A DNA stretch of 64,000 nucleotides, from positions 2,669,859 through 2,733,858 of the forward strand of contig JANPWX010000172.1 in NCBI GenBank assembly GCA_024734555.1. The letters are read 5' to 3'. This DNA comes from Trochalopteron elliotii (lineage: Eukaryota > Chordata > Aves > Passeriformes > Leiothrichidae). Positions 38,463 through 50,794 of the stretch are shown here, piece by piece; the stretch's first letter is position 1; every line of letters starts with the position of its first letter. Under the pieces are notes generated by a model. It had not been told where the DNA came from. It ran no database searches and was given only the letters and a program-made list of their open reading frames with translations. The translations under genes were made by a program, and so were the position numbers.

Positions 38463-41400
38463 GTATTTACCACTGTCCTCAAAATAAGGGTCAATAATTA
38501 CTCAGAAGGGAAAGACTTAACTTTCAAGATTGTTTCCCAAACTCCTACTACCACAATTACTTGAAGCCTTTCTTTATTCTTTCAAAAGCATTACTGAGAA
38601 AATTGGGTCCTTCAGATATATAAAATCCTCCATTGGCAGAGCATGTGAAAGGGCAGGGAAGGGCTGGCCGGTGCAAGCTCCTCTCTGTGAATTCCTTGGA
38701 ACACCTTTGTCTCTGAATGGACTGCCTAAAATCAGAGCATTTTCCCTACAGCTGTATTTTATGTCAAAATAACATTCGCAGCCATTATTGTATGCTCCAT
38801 GCTCCTGCATCCTCCATCTCTTACTTTCTTTTGCTAAGAGGAAGATGGTATTTCACTTTTATAATTGTCATGCCTATATTTATTTGGAAAGCAAATATTT
38901 TTTGTTTTATTCCCTTTGCAAAGGGACTTACATTTCTGTGGTACTGGCTTGTGGCACGTTCAGATAAACCAAGAGTAATTTTATTTGATTTATAGCTATA
39001 TCTGAAGTACTAAGAGGCACCTGAAGGAAAAAGCCAGAAAGATGGAAAATACAGAGATTTGATCAGATTTTCAGCAAGTAATATTTGTCATATCCTCACT
39101 GCTTTTGAGTGACTTTGCACCATCTGAAGATTTGACCCAGCATTAAAAATGTTGAGAAAGACACTTTATTAGTAATCCCAGGTAAATGGAAAGAATGTTC
39201 AGAAAAAAAGAGAACACCTTTTATTTGACTTCTTCAAAACATTTTTAGGCTTTATTGTTAATAAGATTAAAAAGGAGATGAGCAATAAAGATATTGGAGC
39301 TGGGTTTATTATGAGAAAATGTACACTTCAGGAAGAGTGCTCTCCCACTACTTAGACAGAAAGTTTGTGTACACATCCTTCCATTCACATTTTTTTATTG
39401 CTGTTTGCCTAGGAGGAAAAAAGTCCCTATTAAAAGAATGTGAGCAGAAGTGCATTGCCTCCCCTCTCCAGGTTACTTTTGATGCACTGATTCACATATT
39501 TCCCATAACTATGTAATTCTCTGCCAGTCATGAGTGTAGACCCTTCAGTGTGTGAAACATAATACTTCCCTCAAAAATAAAGCAAGTCATCTGACAAACC
39601 GTGTTCCTCCTCTTTTGTGGGTCATTCAGTGACTTTATTTTACTGAGGGAACAAGGGGAAGTTTATAATAGGATCAGTTTTGTTTGCAATTTGTTTCTAA
39701 TAGATGCCAATAAGCCGGTTAACTAGGCTCTAGTTAATGGAAATTTTATTGTGTTTCCCCCTGCAGTGCACATGACCTTTTCTTACAAGAGTTTGTGATT
39801 CTTGAAAACATGTATCTGCTGCCTTGCCTCAGGGTCTGCTTACAACAGCAAGGATATGACCATAGGCTCTTCTGAACTTGTTCAGCAGCCCTCTGCTTTG
39901 ACTAGACCAAAATACTTTGATCATCCTGTCAGTGGCAAATTTACAGCAACATAGTTGCTTTAGTTCCATGTGTATTTCTCCAAATATAATATCTCCCTCA
40001 AGAAATCAATGATAAGCTGTTAAACTAAAGAGCATGGTAACATCCACAGAGCAGTAAATTAATGGTCTTTTGTGGATAGATGGTTACAGATTTCATCATA
40101 AAAAATGAATAAAAGATTACATATCACACAGAGCGAAACTTTTAATAACTCAACATGACTTTTCTTAATGGGTTTTATTCATTTTAATCATTATAGTGTC
40201 AATGATGATTATAGTCTTATTAGATTCTGGTGATTGAGGAGCCTGTTTATGAGATATTGAAAATCTTAGTCTGTTCAGAAGTGTAGTTGCAGTCTGTGTA
40301 GGTTTGATGTGTAACTTCATCTGCAGAAGTAGGGCTTGCCAGAAAGCTTCAATTAATACTTTTACTAAATTGCTCCTGTCTGTAGTGACCTAGGTCACAG
40401 ATGACTTAAAGATTCCACAACATCAGGTTCTCAAAACAGTAGACCAGAAAGAGCGTAAATCAAAGAAAGCCAAGGAGCTAAAAAAGAAAGGCAAAAAAGA
40501 GGGGGAGGAGAATCATATGGCAAAAGGAACTAATCTGGTTTCCTCTCTAGTAGCCACATAAGTGTCTAGCCTTAAGTTATCACTCTAGGCTAGGCATTCC
40601 TTCCTAGGAAGGAGCTTCTGTTGGAGCTTTTCACATAGACTTAAGTATATATGAACACTCACAATTAGAATGACTCTTCATATCACCTAGAACATGAACA
40701 GCAAAAACAAAGCTGGTGCAACAATACTGTGTAATTATCTTTGCTTTCTGAGGGACAATTATTATGTCACTTTTTAAGAACTGTTTTTAAAACTGTATGT
40801 CTATGGTAATTAATTTTAATGTTAACAAGAATACACCAGGCCATTGTCTTTTTTTTTTTTTTGGCTCTTGTTTAAAGCTTGTTAAAAGAATCCTTTTCTT
40901 TGTGAGGCCACAGATATAATGTAAACACTACAAAATAAAAATGACGCTATAAGTTTGTTTATATTTCAAATGGAATATTTTTAGTAATCACATGTAGCTC
41001 TGTCTTAAGAGTGCTGACTTACCCTTGCAAATCAAGAGCATTATGGACTGTATAAAAGGTTTAGATTAGAGCCACAGAAATTTATCTAAATCATCCTGAA
41101 TGAATTAATTTCTTGGGTTCTGAAAATCTGAAAAACTCTTCAGATGCATCCTACTTCTTAGCCTCATTCTGCCCTGTGGGCTATCCCTGACCAGGAGAAC
41201 TAACAGGCTTAGGCTAGCCCGATCCCTGGAGGTGCTAGCAGGATGTTTGTCCCAGTCACTGCTGCCTGTCCTCAAGTACTACTGGAGATGGGAACTCCTA
41301 TTCTAGGAGAATTGGCAGGGTGTCTTCAGAGCTCCCTGTGTTCTCCTTCCTTCCTGCTTTGCTAGGTCTGTTCCTGGTACAGCAGTAGCCAAGTATACTG

Positions 41401-41604
41401 CACCTTCATTTCCTTGGCTTCTTGACCACGTCATGCCTCTTCCAGATCCCAAAAAAGGATGTCAGGATTTGTACTGCTAAGGATTAAATATGACCTTGGA
41501 GTGCCAACGGATGCATTTTTTTTTGTTTTTTTTCCTCCCTCAAAAAAGGTTAGCAGTTTTCAAATAGGTAAAAGACACTTCAGCCAGAAAGGAAATAAGC
41601 TTTC

Positions 41605-41816
41605 CTGTGTCCCCTGGTGACAAAACAGCAAGTGTTGAGTTTAAATTGCAACAAAGGAGGTTTAGACTAGACATCAAGAAAAAAAGCAATATAGATGGCT
41701 AACAACACAGCCAGAGACTGCCGTTGGCCATGTAGGGAAGTGGTGGAAATGTTGTCTCTGAAAGTTGTTTTAAATTGTCAGGAGAAGAATTAGATAGTTT
41801 TCAGTCTGGTTTAGTC
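41605..41816 (+). mobile_element. Old CR1 LINE fragment, C-terminal end of ORF2
   Basis: The translation reads FKLQQRRFRLDIKKK, matching the conserved FKLREGRFRLDIRKK block near the end of CR1 ORF2. The nucleotide block GTGGTGGAAATGTTGTCTCTGAAAG follows, where CR1 has GTGGTGGAGTC and CTGGAGG. Stops and gaps show strong decay. Plus orientation; no 3' tail was recognised. Confidence 0.75.
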
Positions 41817-41874
41817 CTCTTTTTAAAATGATTTCTAAGATTGTCCTCCCTGTTTAAGAGTTTACACTAGTGTG

Positions 41875-41975
41875 GGGGGTTTTTTTGTTGTTTGTTTGTT
41901 GGGGTTTTAGTTTGATTTTTTGCTTGAGGTTTTTTGCATTTGTTTTTGTTTTGTTTTGTTTTGTTTTGTGTGTGG
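41875..41975 (+). repeat. T/G-rich low complexity with (TTTTG)n
   Basis: A G run and TTTG/TTGG units lead into six TTTTG units at 41940-41969, ending in a short TG tract. Confidence 0.88.
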
Positions 41976-42274
41976 GTGATCAGACAGTTTCTAACTTACC
42001 TAGACCAGGTTCGAGTTTTTCAATGTGAGTGTTTCAGGTGCTGCATTTCCTTTTCTATCTCTCTAAAGTGTACCTACCATCATGAACTAGCTATCAATAT
42101 TTACTTTCTTAAATCACTCTATTTGTTACTGAATGACTATATTTACATTAAAGGATTACAATAACAATCTGATCACTATTACACAAATGGATGCCAGAGG
42201 AAACAAACACGAATAAAAAAGTCTGGTGAAAGTCCTTTTGACTCAGTCAACATGAATCCCAGAGAAGGCTGGAG

Positions 42275-42412
42275 GGGGAAGGAAGCTCTGGATATCATCT
42301 ATCTAATCCCCTAGATAAAGCAGGTTCACCTATAGCAGGTTGCACAGCATCATGTCCAGGTGGGCTTTTAATATCTCCAGGAAAGGAGAGTCCACAATGT
42401 CTTTGGGCAGCA
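42275..42412 (-). mobile_element. CR1 LINE fragment, 3' region, antisense
   Basis: On the plus strand, CAGGTTCACCTATAGCAGGT, GCACAGCATCATGTCCAGG and ATATCTCCAGGAAAGGAGAG, followed by TCCACAATGTCTTTGGGCAG, match the complement of the CR1 3' region. Only about 140 bases remain and the terminal repeats are lost. It lies 460 bp from a plus-oriented CR1 fragment. Confidence 0.88.
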
Positions 42413-43163
42413 TGAAGTCATAGTTCCACATACAGTGGCCACATGGATCTATTTGCTATTCTTGATTCAATCTTCTATTATTCCATTTGCATTGCAGAGA
42501 AATAGTCCAAGGTAGTAAGTGAACGAGCATTTGCTATGTTCTTATAGATACAGCTAGCAGGTTGTATAATACAGATTGAACCCCTACAGACTCTAAACTT
42601 CCTTCTCAGCATGCCAGGTGTCATGTATTACATCAAATGGTTTAGAAAATGTCATCCTTAAATTGCTATATTAGGCAACATGCACGTACATAATCAAGGT
42701 AAGGAAAAAGGCCTTCAGAATTAGCATTTCTACAGCTCATTGACTCTGTTCCTCTTTCTGGCTAAGCCTATTGGAAAGGTAACAAACATCTCAAAGTAGG
42801 GGTATAAAGGACAAAACATGTTTGTTTTAAAAATATCTGGGGATTTTTTTTTAATTAATGTGCCAATCACTTGGTAAGCTGCAGGGCAGGCTCAGTAGCT
42901 GGGACAATCCAAATAAAGCCCACATGCTCCTGTTTCAGGCACCTCCCTTTCCTCAGGGCAGACTTATTAACTCAGAAATGGGAGACCAAGGTTTAAAATA
43001 GTACTACTTGCTTAGAGGCAAAAAACTTTCCAGCTCTGTGCAGATGAAAATTTGAGAATCAGCCTCTGTCCTTCTTGATGTCTGTATCTGGACCATCTTG
43101 TATGTAGCTTTTTAGCTAACTTCATGCCTCTCTTCCTCTCCCTTCTTTGCTATTATTTTGCAG
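42413..43163. other. gene-free stretch
   Basis: No gene recognised. It ends in a pyrimidine-rich tract (CTCTTCCTCTCCC region, about 43130-43163) that forms the acceptor of the next entry. Confidence 0.5.
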
Positions 43164-43482
43164 GAAAACTGTTATATGTTTTCAGAAAGGAGCAAGAAAT
43201 CTGGCCTTCAGTTTGCCATGCCCTCTAGGCTCCCTGCAAATGGGGCAAACAGACTTTGAGCCTTGGAAGTGTTGGACAGCTTCACCTAGATGGGTTTGGG
43301 TCTGCCCTGGTGCTTGCCAGACAGCAAGCTCCTCTAAAACACAGACGAGAGCTGCTCTCCCCTGCCTAGCTCTGGGAGTCAGGGACTGATGCTTTAGTCT
43401 GTGGTTCTCCCATTAATCAGACAGCAAAGCAGACTGCTCCTGGCCCAGATCACCAGTAAATTACTTCCCGCTGGGGTGCTGG
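43164..43482 (+). other. Candidate noncoding exon in GC-richer block
   Basis: A long pyrimidine tract and TTTTGCAG (ending 43163) give a strong 3' splice site; TGCTGG/GTAAGG at 43482/43483 gives a plausible 5' splice site 319 bases on. G+C rises from about 40% to over 50% across 43200-43620, unlike its surroundings. An 80-codon frame (43147-43389) is open but unfamiliar, so a lncRNA exon is likelier than a coding one. A poly(A) signal was not identified. Inference from splice signals and composition only. Confidence 0.22.
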
Positions 43483-44693
43483 GTAAGGGAGCTGAGGCTG
43501 GGGCTCCACAGGCTCCCTGGCAGCCTGCTCTGCCTGTCAGGCACAGACGGTCGGTGTGCAGGGGCCACCCAGGGAGGCTTTCAATTCCTTATTCCCTGGC
43601 GTGGGTGCATGGGGCAAACTTGCCCTGTATTAGCAGGAAACATTCAGCAAATATATCAAAAGCACCAAGGCAGAAACTTGCAAACCGCAACTTCTTTATC
43701 CTTATGGGAAAGGCTGATAGCATTTAATAGAAAACACATACCTTTCTGAACTCTTGTATCAAGTTTCACAGGGATTCCTACAGACCAGGCTTCGCAGGCA
43801 GGCATGGAGATCAACATGGCTACAGGACTCTCCAGAGCAGCATGAAAACCTGCTATCCTCCTAGCTGGCTTTAGTCAACTAATGAGCTCTCAAGGTTTTG
43901 TCTCTATCAAACATTATGAGACACTGCTAACCTGATGTTGTTCCATCAGAAGATTGATTAAATTTTTCTAATGTGGATAAACATAAGATGAGGATGTGCA
44001 GAATTTGCAGGTATGCTCAAGTCTGCATATGTTACCACCTAGCGACTACTTGAGGTACATTGCAGCACTTTCTGCACAATGTGGAGATGTATTAGAAGGC
44101 TTGTAATGCAAGTAAATACAGGATGATTTATCAGAGTGACTGATCAATGCCATTGAATCAATACAGTGTAGTACCAGTAGTAAGTTGGGCAAACAAAAAA
44201 GAAAAAAGTCCTGATTTCTTTAGAGAGATACCAAAAATACCATCTCCAAATATTTGGGCTTTTTGCATTAAGGTCAAGAAGCTTATCCTGTTTCCTGGAA
44301 TTTCCCTGGTAAGTTCACAGTCCCATCTTTTCTTCTTTTATTGAGGTAATAACTAATTGTTTCTGCTCTGTACCTTTGTCATACCTAATTGCCATTTTAT
44401 TGTTCCCTAAGGTAAATTTTACTAAGACTTTTAAAAAAGCTGAATTTAAAACTACTATTGCTGATTAAAAGTAGGAATTCTAGGTTGCAAAGCCTATGAC
44501 AGCCTTATGCTATTTCCTGTGGCTGTATTTCAAGATAATTAAGAGCAGATCTCCCTGTACTGCATCTTTGTAAAGTAACTGCAAGTGTATTTAGGAGCAG
44601 GCTTGCTTGGTAAATATTCATACTTGTTTGTGAGGTGGGAAATCTTTTCCCAAATGTTTTTTTGAAGTCTTGTTCACCATCAGGTGAAGGCCT
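43483..44693. other. gene-free stretch
   Basis: The GC-richer composition continues to about 43620 and then falls back. Nothing else was recognised. Confidence 0.5.
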
Positions 44694-45425
44694 GTAGTGT
44701 AGACAAGGGGTGTTCCTCAGGGGCTGGCACTGGGACTGGCGCTGTTTAACGCCTTGGTTGTTGACATAGACAGTGGGATTTCACGCAGCCTCAGCAAGCT
44801 TGCCAACAACATGAAGATGTGTGATGTGTGTGGTTGTGGCATTGGAGAGAAGGGAAAGCATCCAGAGGGACCCTGACAGGCAGGTGAGATGGGCCTTTGT
44901 GAACCTCATGAGGTTCAACAAGGCCAAGTGCAAGGTTCCGCACCTGGACTTGGCACAAATACAAGCCGGGCAGGAAATGGATCAAGAGCAACCCTGTGGA
45001 GAAGGACTTGGGACAGCTGATTGACAAGAAGGTCAACATGACCCAGAAATGTGCAGAGAGCAGTCCAGAGAGCCAGCTGTATCCTGGGTTGCATCAAGAG
45101 CAGCATGACCAGCAGGTCTCTGTCTCTGCTCTCATGAGGCTCCACACAGATTGGAGTGTTGTGTCCAGCACTGGGCCTCCCAGCACAGAAAAGATGTGGA
45201 CCTGTTGAAGTGGGTCCAGAGGAAGGCCACAAAAATGATCACATGGCTGGGTCATCCCTCCTGTGAAGGCAGACTGAAAGACCTGGGATTTTTCAGCCTG
45301 GAGAAGACTGTTCAGGCCAGGTCCAATGCTGGTCTAGTGGAAGGTGTCCCAGCCCATGTCAGGGGTGTTAGAACTAGATGATCTGTAAGGAACCATCCAA
45401 CCCAAACCATTCTATGATTCTATGA
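44694..45425 (+). mobile_element. CR1 LINE fragment with ORF2 C-half and complete 3' end
   Basis: The translation in two frames follows CR1 ORF2 in order: a VPQG-type block with LFNALVVDIDSGISRSL, the catalytic FADD site changed to LANN (about 44797-44811), VNLMRFNKAKCKVPHLDL, EKDLGQLIDKKVNMTQKC, DLLKWVQRKATKMI and LKDLGFFSLEKT. At about 45315 the frame jumps straight into the 3' untranslated region (TCTAGTGGAAGGTGTCCCAG). It ends in the CR1 terminus CCATTCTATGATTCTATGAC at 45408-45427. Loss of the catalytic aspartates and frameshifts make it dead. The last part of ORF2 is deleted. Confidence 0.95.
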
Positions 45426-48148
45426 CTGCATGTATACCAATAAAAGCTCTTCCAGCTGGCTGTCATCAGAATTACTTTAAATTCCTTCCCACCAAGAAGT
45501 CAAATCCAGGGATAGTATCATGTCATATAGCAGGGTTTAATCCTACCATCCCTTCTTATTCACCAGGGCAAGGCTGATACAGCTTCTAGGGATCTCCAAT
45601 CCAGAACATTCTACCCAACTGGAGACCATTACCTTCAAACTAAAATCTCAGCTATTTCTCTGAGCCTGTTGGTGTCAGCATCTTCAAAAATCAGGGCTAC
45701 AAACAGGACTACTACTAAAGGTAGTGATTTAGATCTTGCATGTTTGAAATTTTTAAACCCCGAAAAAGCAGAATGTCACTAAGTTGGATGGAGTTACTGA
45801 GCCTGGTCACTGGGCATGGAATTTTTAGCAAAGAATCTTATCTATCATCAGAGATTGTCAGATTTAGCTTATTTCTGCTTTTAATCCAAGGGGTATGCTT
45901 TTCAACCTGAAAAAAACTGAGAAAAATAAAGGTACATACTGAAAGTTTTTGGAAAGACACTACTCAGCAGGGGAAAGAAAGTTGGCAAAAGTATCATATA
46001 AAGGAAATATTTTTATCACAATGATTATTTTATTTTTTGCTTTTCTATGATGCCTCTTTTTAAAGGTACTATAAACATTATTGAGACCAGGTTCCCATTA
46101 CTAAGAAAGGTCAGAAATCGCAATAGACTCACAGTCAGGCTAGCCATTAGCAAATAAGGATTTATGGAAAACTCATAAAGCACCTAAAGTGCCAGCTTAT
46201 GTAATGTATCTAACATAATAAACACTCTGATGGGAGTCTAGGAGTGGAAAAAATGCAGTTTTTTATTATAAAATATTTGAACATAGTCAAGACTAGAAAC
46301 TGATCAAACTGTGTGAGCCAGAAGGCTTTGCCATGAAGCCTGAAAATCCAGGAGACCTTCAGCTTGCTGGGAAGAAGCATTTTAGCAAACCCTTCAGGGT
46401 GAATTGTTAATGCAAACTTATATTCACAGTGATCTCAGAAGTTGTGTGGGAGAGTTATTTGGCACAGCCATTGTTAGATTCTTACACTACTGTACAAACA
46501 ACTGTCTGGTTTTAGATTACAACAACTATACTGTACTGACAGTGAGACCAAGTAATGCAGGAGGAACAGAGCATATCACTAATTTCTGTTGCCTAGATGA
46601 CTTTTAAACAGAGTTTCTGAGAAAGCCAGTCATTGATGGCTAGTTGGCACTGAGTTAGACTGTTTCCCTGAGCAAGGATATTCCCAGAACAGTTATAGTC
46701 ACCTGGTATTGTACAAACTACCTGCACAGAGGCGTTTGATTTGACACTCCATCATTGTGCTATTTTTGGCACACTGCTTCCTAATTTGTGATTAACAAGG
46801 TTAGGTTGTTTTCACTTTGTAAGAACTATTTATAGTCCAATAGGAGATTTCCCCCCATTCCTCCCCACTTCTACAGTTCATCAATAGCACGATTTTAGTC
46901 TTAATGTGTGACCACGGTTATACAGTCATGTTAAGTAATTAAAAGAAAAAGGGAGCCAATTATGGAATACAGAGGACTAACTAGAAACATATGAACAATG
47001 CACTGCATTTATGCAAAAGAGAAGTAGATACTGACAAGATTTTGTATGATACTGTCACAACTGTAACGTGCCTCCTTCAAGTGGACTGTACTGTTTAGCA
47101 GTTCCAAAACAGAATAGTCAAATGGGATAGAAACTGTAGAATACACCTGAATTTCAAATAATAGTAGGACTCAGTGACTCAGTCATTTTGGTCCTGAACA
47201 CAATGGGATTTTTATGACTGAATTCAGCGGGAGCAAGAACAAGTCTGGAAAATAGTTATCTGTGATGAATTTGTAAATTCCCAGAAGAGATCAGTGTGAC
47301 ATTACACAGTGCCTGTAACGAATTAGCTGGAAGGGTATTTTAAGTGGCCTGTATATAAACTTGATTTAGGATGAAGTTATTAAAAGTACTGAATGCAGGA
47401 ACAACTGTGCTCCCACTGAATTCAGTAGCAAAAATTAAAATCTTTTCGTATTTATCTTAAAAGTATAGTGTTTGTAAATCTTCAGATAGGGAAAGAGAAA
47501 AATGGATTTAACCTGTTTTCATCTCTATTGTGGAACCCTCAAAACAACACAGCAATATGAGAGGCAAATAGTTCTAACCAGAAATTACTGCAATATATGG
47601 GGGTCATCTATGCTGGTTAACGTTAGCTATACTTTCCAACAGTCAACAATTGTATTGGGCTGAGATAGATAGCAAGTATGCATGCAAATAGCAAAAGGAA
47701 ATGTTGTGATTTCAAGAAGAGGTATTGTACTTAATGGATCTGTGTTAGCACTGTTGTTTTCCCAAGTGAAAGTGCTTTTGAAGTAAATCATCTGGGTGAA
47801 TGCAAGGTGAGAGATAGGTGACAGAGATATCAACCACAGGTCCAGGAGAGTGGCTCGTATCAGGCTGCAGATATCAGTGATCCTGACCTCTTTGACAGGT
47901 CAGCTATACGTACTAAGCGTGGAATCCAAATCATATATTGTTGCCCATCTGAAAAAAAAAAAGAAAGAAGGTTCCTAATTTAAGCCAGTCATTGAGAAAA
48001 TGTGGGGTTTTCATCCTATTGTAAAACAAGTGTGAGAAGACATGTGATGAGATCTACTCTGGAGGAGCTTGTCTCCTTCCAGAGACAACTGCAGGAGTCT
48101 TGACAGCTGAAATGCCAAGCTTTTGGACTGCTCATTGTGCATGAGATG
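45426..48148. other. gene-free stretch
   Basis: No gene was seen. Two short copies of the dispersed TGACTTCAGTGGGAGCA-like motif lie at 47213-47245 (as TGACTGAATTCAGCGGGAGC) and, inverted, at 47407-47434. A short A run is at 47952-47963. Confidence 0.55.
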
Positions 48149-48208
48149 CATCTAATGGCTAATCATCTAATGGCTAATCATTAGCAAAATGAGATGCATT
48201 TTGCTAAT
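48149..48208 (+). repeat. Compound repeat: 15-bp tandem pair plus 12-bp perfect hairpin
   Basis: CATCTAATGGCTAAT occurs twice head to tail (48149-48163, 48164-48178). Right after come ATTAGCAAAATG (48180-48191), loop AGATG, and its exact reverse complement CATTTTGCTAAT (48197-48208). GAGATGCAT occurs both just left of the tandem pair and across the hairpin loop. Confidence 0.93.
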
Positions 48209-48350
48209 CAATGGCTGCAAAATGTCTTCCTGGAAGCTCCTTTCTTCCTTGCTTGTCTATTCTGATGCAGTTGTATGTTGTTGTCAGTGGATAACTTGAG
48301 CCAGAACAACTAGAGAGCTGGGTCTGTACTTGTGTCCCTAGATCCCTGCT

Positions 48351-49055
48351 TTGTTTACTTTGCCAGTTGTGCTATCTTCATGCCCCCTTAAGAGGCTGCA
48401 CCAATCCCTTATGCTTGTCCCACTGAGCCAAACCTGTGCTATTCTGTTGCAATTCTCATTTCCTCTGGTTGTCTGTCAGCACATGGGTCCAACACCAAAG
48501 CTTTGTTTTTGCTGTAGTCAGATAGGCTTTCCTCATCATTGTCCCATAAAGGGACGTAGCAAGCCTTGCTGCAGCTGTATGTCGTTGCTGACCCCCAAGA
48601 CTGCATTTAGAATAAGCACTGGGACACCAGAGCAGAAATCCTGGTGGACAGCCCTACTTGCAATTGGCAGTTTCCAGGTCTTCATCTTCCCTAAGCACGT
48701 CTCTCAGTTTAGAACTCCCTTTCTTCCTCTGGGCTTTCCTCCCACATTTTCCTGTCTTCCTGGTGGCCTTCAGTCCAGCCTGCTTTCTGCCTCAGGATCT
48801 TCTACCTGTGACAGTTTATGCTCTGAAGAATTGTGGCCCAGAAATGTTGGTTGCAGCCAACAAAAAGGTGGCCATCATTTTCAGCTCTTACATCCTATCC
48901 AATTCTTGCTCCCTCTCTGTTTTGTCCTCTTACTAGATACGCCCTTTTTTGCAGAGATGCAAATCTCAGCTAACTTTGATCTCATGAATACAAATGTTGT
49001 TTTTATTAACCTTCCAAAGGACTCTTGTACTGGGGCACATCCTGCTTTTAGTTAG
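48351..49055 (+). other. Longest open reading frame in the window (234 codons), unrecognised
   Basis: It runs from ATG at 48351 to a TAG at 49053-49055. The predicted product is rich in Leu, Ser, Pro, Phe and Cys, with hydrophobic runs but no motif or family that I recognise. A second frame (48658-48936) is open inside it. The DNA is pyrimidine-rich on this strand, which removes A-containing stop codons and so lengthens chance frames. No splice structure, promoter or poly(A) signal supports a gene. By rough estimate such a frame is uncommon but not impossible in 64 kb. I judge it fortuitous or a piece of a noncoding transcript. Confidence 0.12.
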
Positions 49056-50794
49056 TCAAATGAAAGTAATGTTTCTGCTTGATTTCTTTTCTGTTTTCCA
49101 GATACTTGTGTTGCCTCAAAATAATTTTACACAGTAGTGTTCTAATTTTTGTGTGCCTTTTTGATTAGTTGGTCACTTACATATTATTCTCCTCCATTGA
49201 TAATTCTTCACCTTTGCTGTATAGCTGCCTACCTTTGCTTAAGAGTGAAACATGGATAAGAGACCAGCACAACCAAATGTAATGCAATGTATTTTAGGAA
49301 GTTATTACACTTGTTCATTTGAATTCTTTATTGCTTGCTTTTCTTGTGAAGTATCAGGAAACATGCAGATTACCATTTGGTTTTATTACTTAAGAGTTCC
49401 AGCTATTCTTACTTTAGATTAAAGTCATTGTTGTCACAATAGCTCTTCCACTTCATTGCAAAGGATTGAGATTGTAGTGAAACGCATTCAGTATAAATGG
49501 GTTCTGCTACATCTCCAAGACCTCTTGCCTGGATCGGGATGGGTTTTTAAGCTGGGAAATGACATATCTGAGCTGTGATCAGTTGTGCCATCCAGGCAAG
49601 TCTATTTAAAAGCACTTTCCATTTTAAATCTAGCAATAAAATACCGCACTAGCAAACCTTCTTGATAAGGGTAAAAGCAATACATCCAAATCCAATCTAA
49701 ATTTGACATTGCCTAGAACAAGAATTTGCATTGATAAGTCAGGTCTCATTTACAAGGCCATAAATGGGTGGGTAGCTATAATTTGGGTATTAAACTTGTA
49801 AAATATATTGATGGGATGCAAGGGCTAAATAAATAATTTACTACAAGAAAATTGGAAATCTTTACACAGTACTTAATTGACCAGCCACTCTCCCACGTTC
49901 TTGATAGTTTCCTATTTACTTCTTTTTTTAAATTTTATTTTTCACACACTAAAATGTTTCCCATGTGTATTTTTTTCCAACTTCAGTGGATGTTCATAAG
50001 TCACTATATTGCTGCATGCATAGCCTGTTTCACCTTTGTTTCATCAGTCAATTACATTCTTTTTGACATTTTCATTTGTTTGTTTAAAAGTGTGAATTAA
50101 TCAAATGCCTTTTCTGGGCACAACTCAGCTGGCGTTATTTTTAAGATTAAAATAAAATCACCTCAGTGATCAGGCCAACTTTGAATGTTAGTCAAATCCA
50201 TTTCCAGTGCAAAGCAGACCAAGTTAATGGGTATTCCAGTGATCACAGTAAGAGTGGGATTGGCAGCTTTATATAAGTTTATAAAAATTCTTGTGACCAC
50301 CTTACTGGCCAGGGTAACTCAGGGTAGTTGCAGTGAGGCCAATGAATTTTGGCCTTAAAGGAGTTTTTCCATCCACACATATTGAAAATCTGGTGTGAGA
50401 TTACATATAAGCCTTTGATTGACCTGTCCTGCAAAGCACTCCAATCAAATCTGCTAAAGGTGTAAGAGTTTATTTTTAAAACATCACACTTGGTTTTTTG
50501 TTAGATTTCTCTTCTGAAACCAGACCTCCATGGTACAGTCTTACCACCTTTACCTGTGATGCAAGGAAGAGAAATTTGGGCTTTCATCCACCTCTCCAGC
50601 TACTGCCATTTCCTTGGGAGGCTGTGGTGCTACTGTACATGCTGATACCCCTTTGCTGCTCATGCAGACTCTCCATGTTTCTGCTGGAGCAGTGAGAGGT
50701 CAAAAATGTGCCTTTATTTATCCCACTAGGAATACTGTGGTCTCACTGTGAAGTGGCTTTTACTGGTTAAAAATTACAGCTTGTTTTTTGATGA
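49056..50794. other. gene-free stretch
   Basis: Nothing recognised; open frames are at most 82 codons. Confidence 0.55.

Larger units (their letters stand above)
31900..41604. other. long gene-free stretch
   Basis: Nearly 10 kb with no gene or interspersed repeat recognised. Small local items are listed separately: tandem duplications at 34325-34384 and 35665-35694, palindromes at 36727-36746 and 37143-37156, and a splice-flanked segment at 38421-38462. A 14-base T run is at 40849-40862. Confidence 0.55.

Noticed and set aside
44791..45232. Minus-strand frames of 82 and 105 codons
   Set aside because: They are antisense to a CR1 copy.
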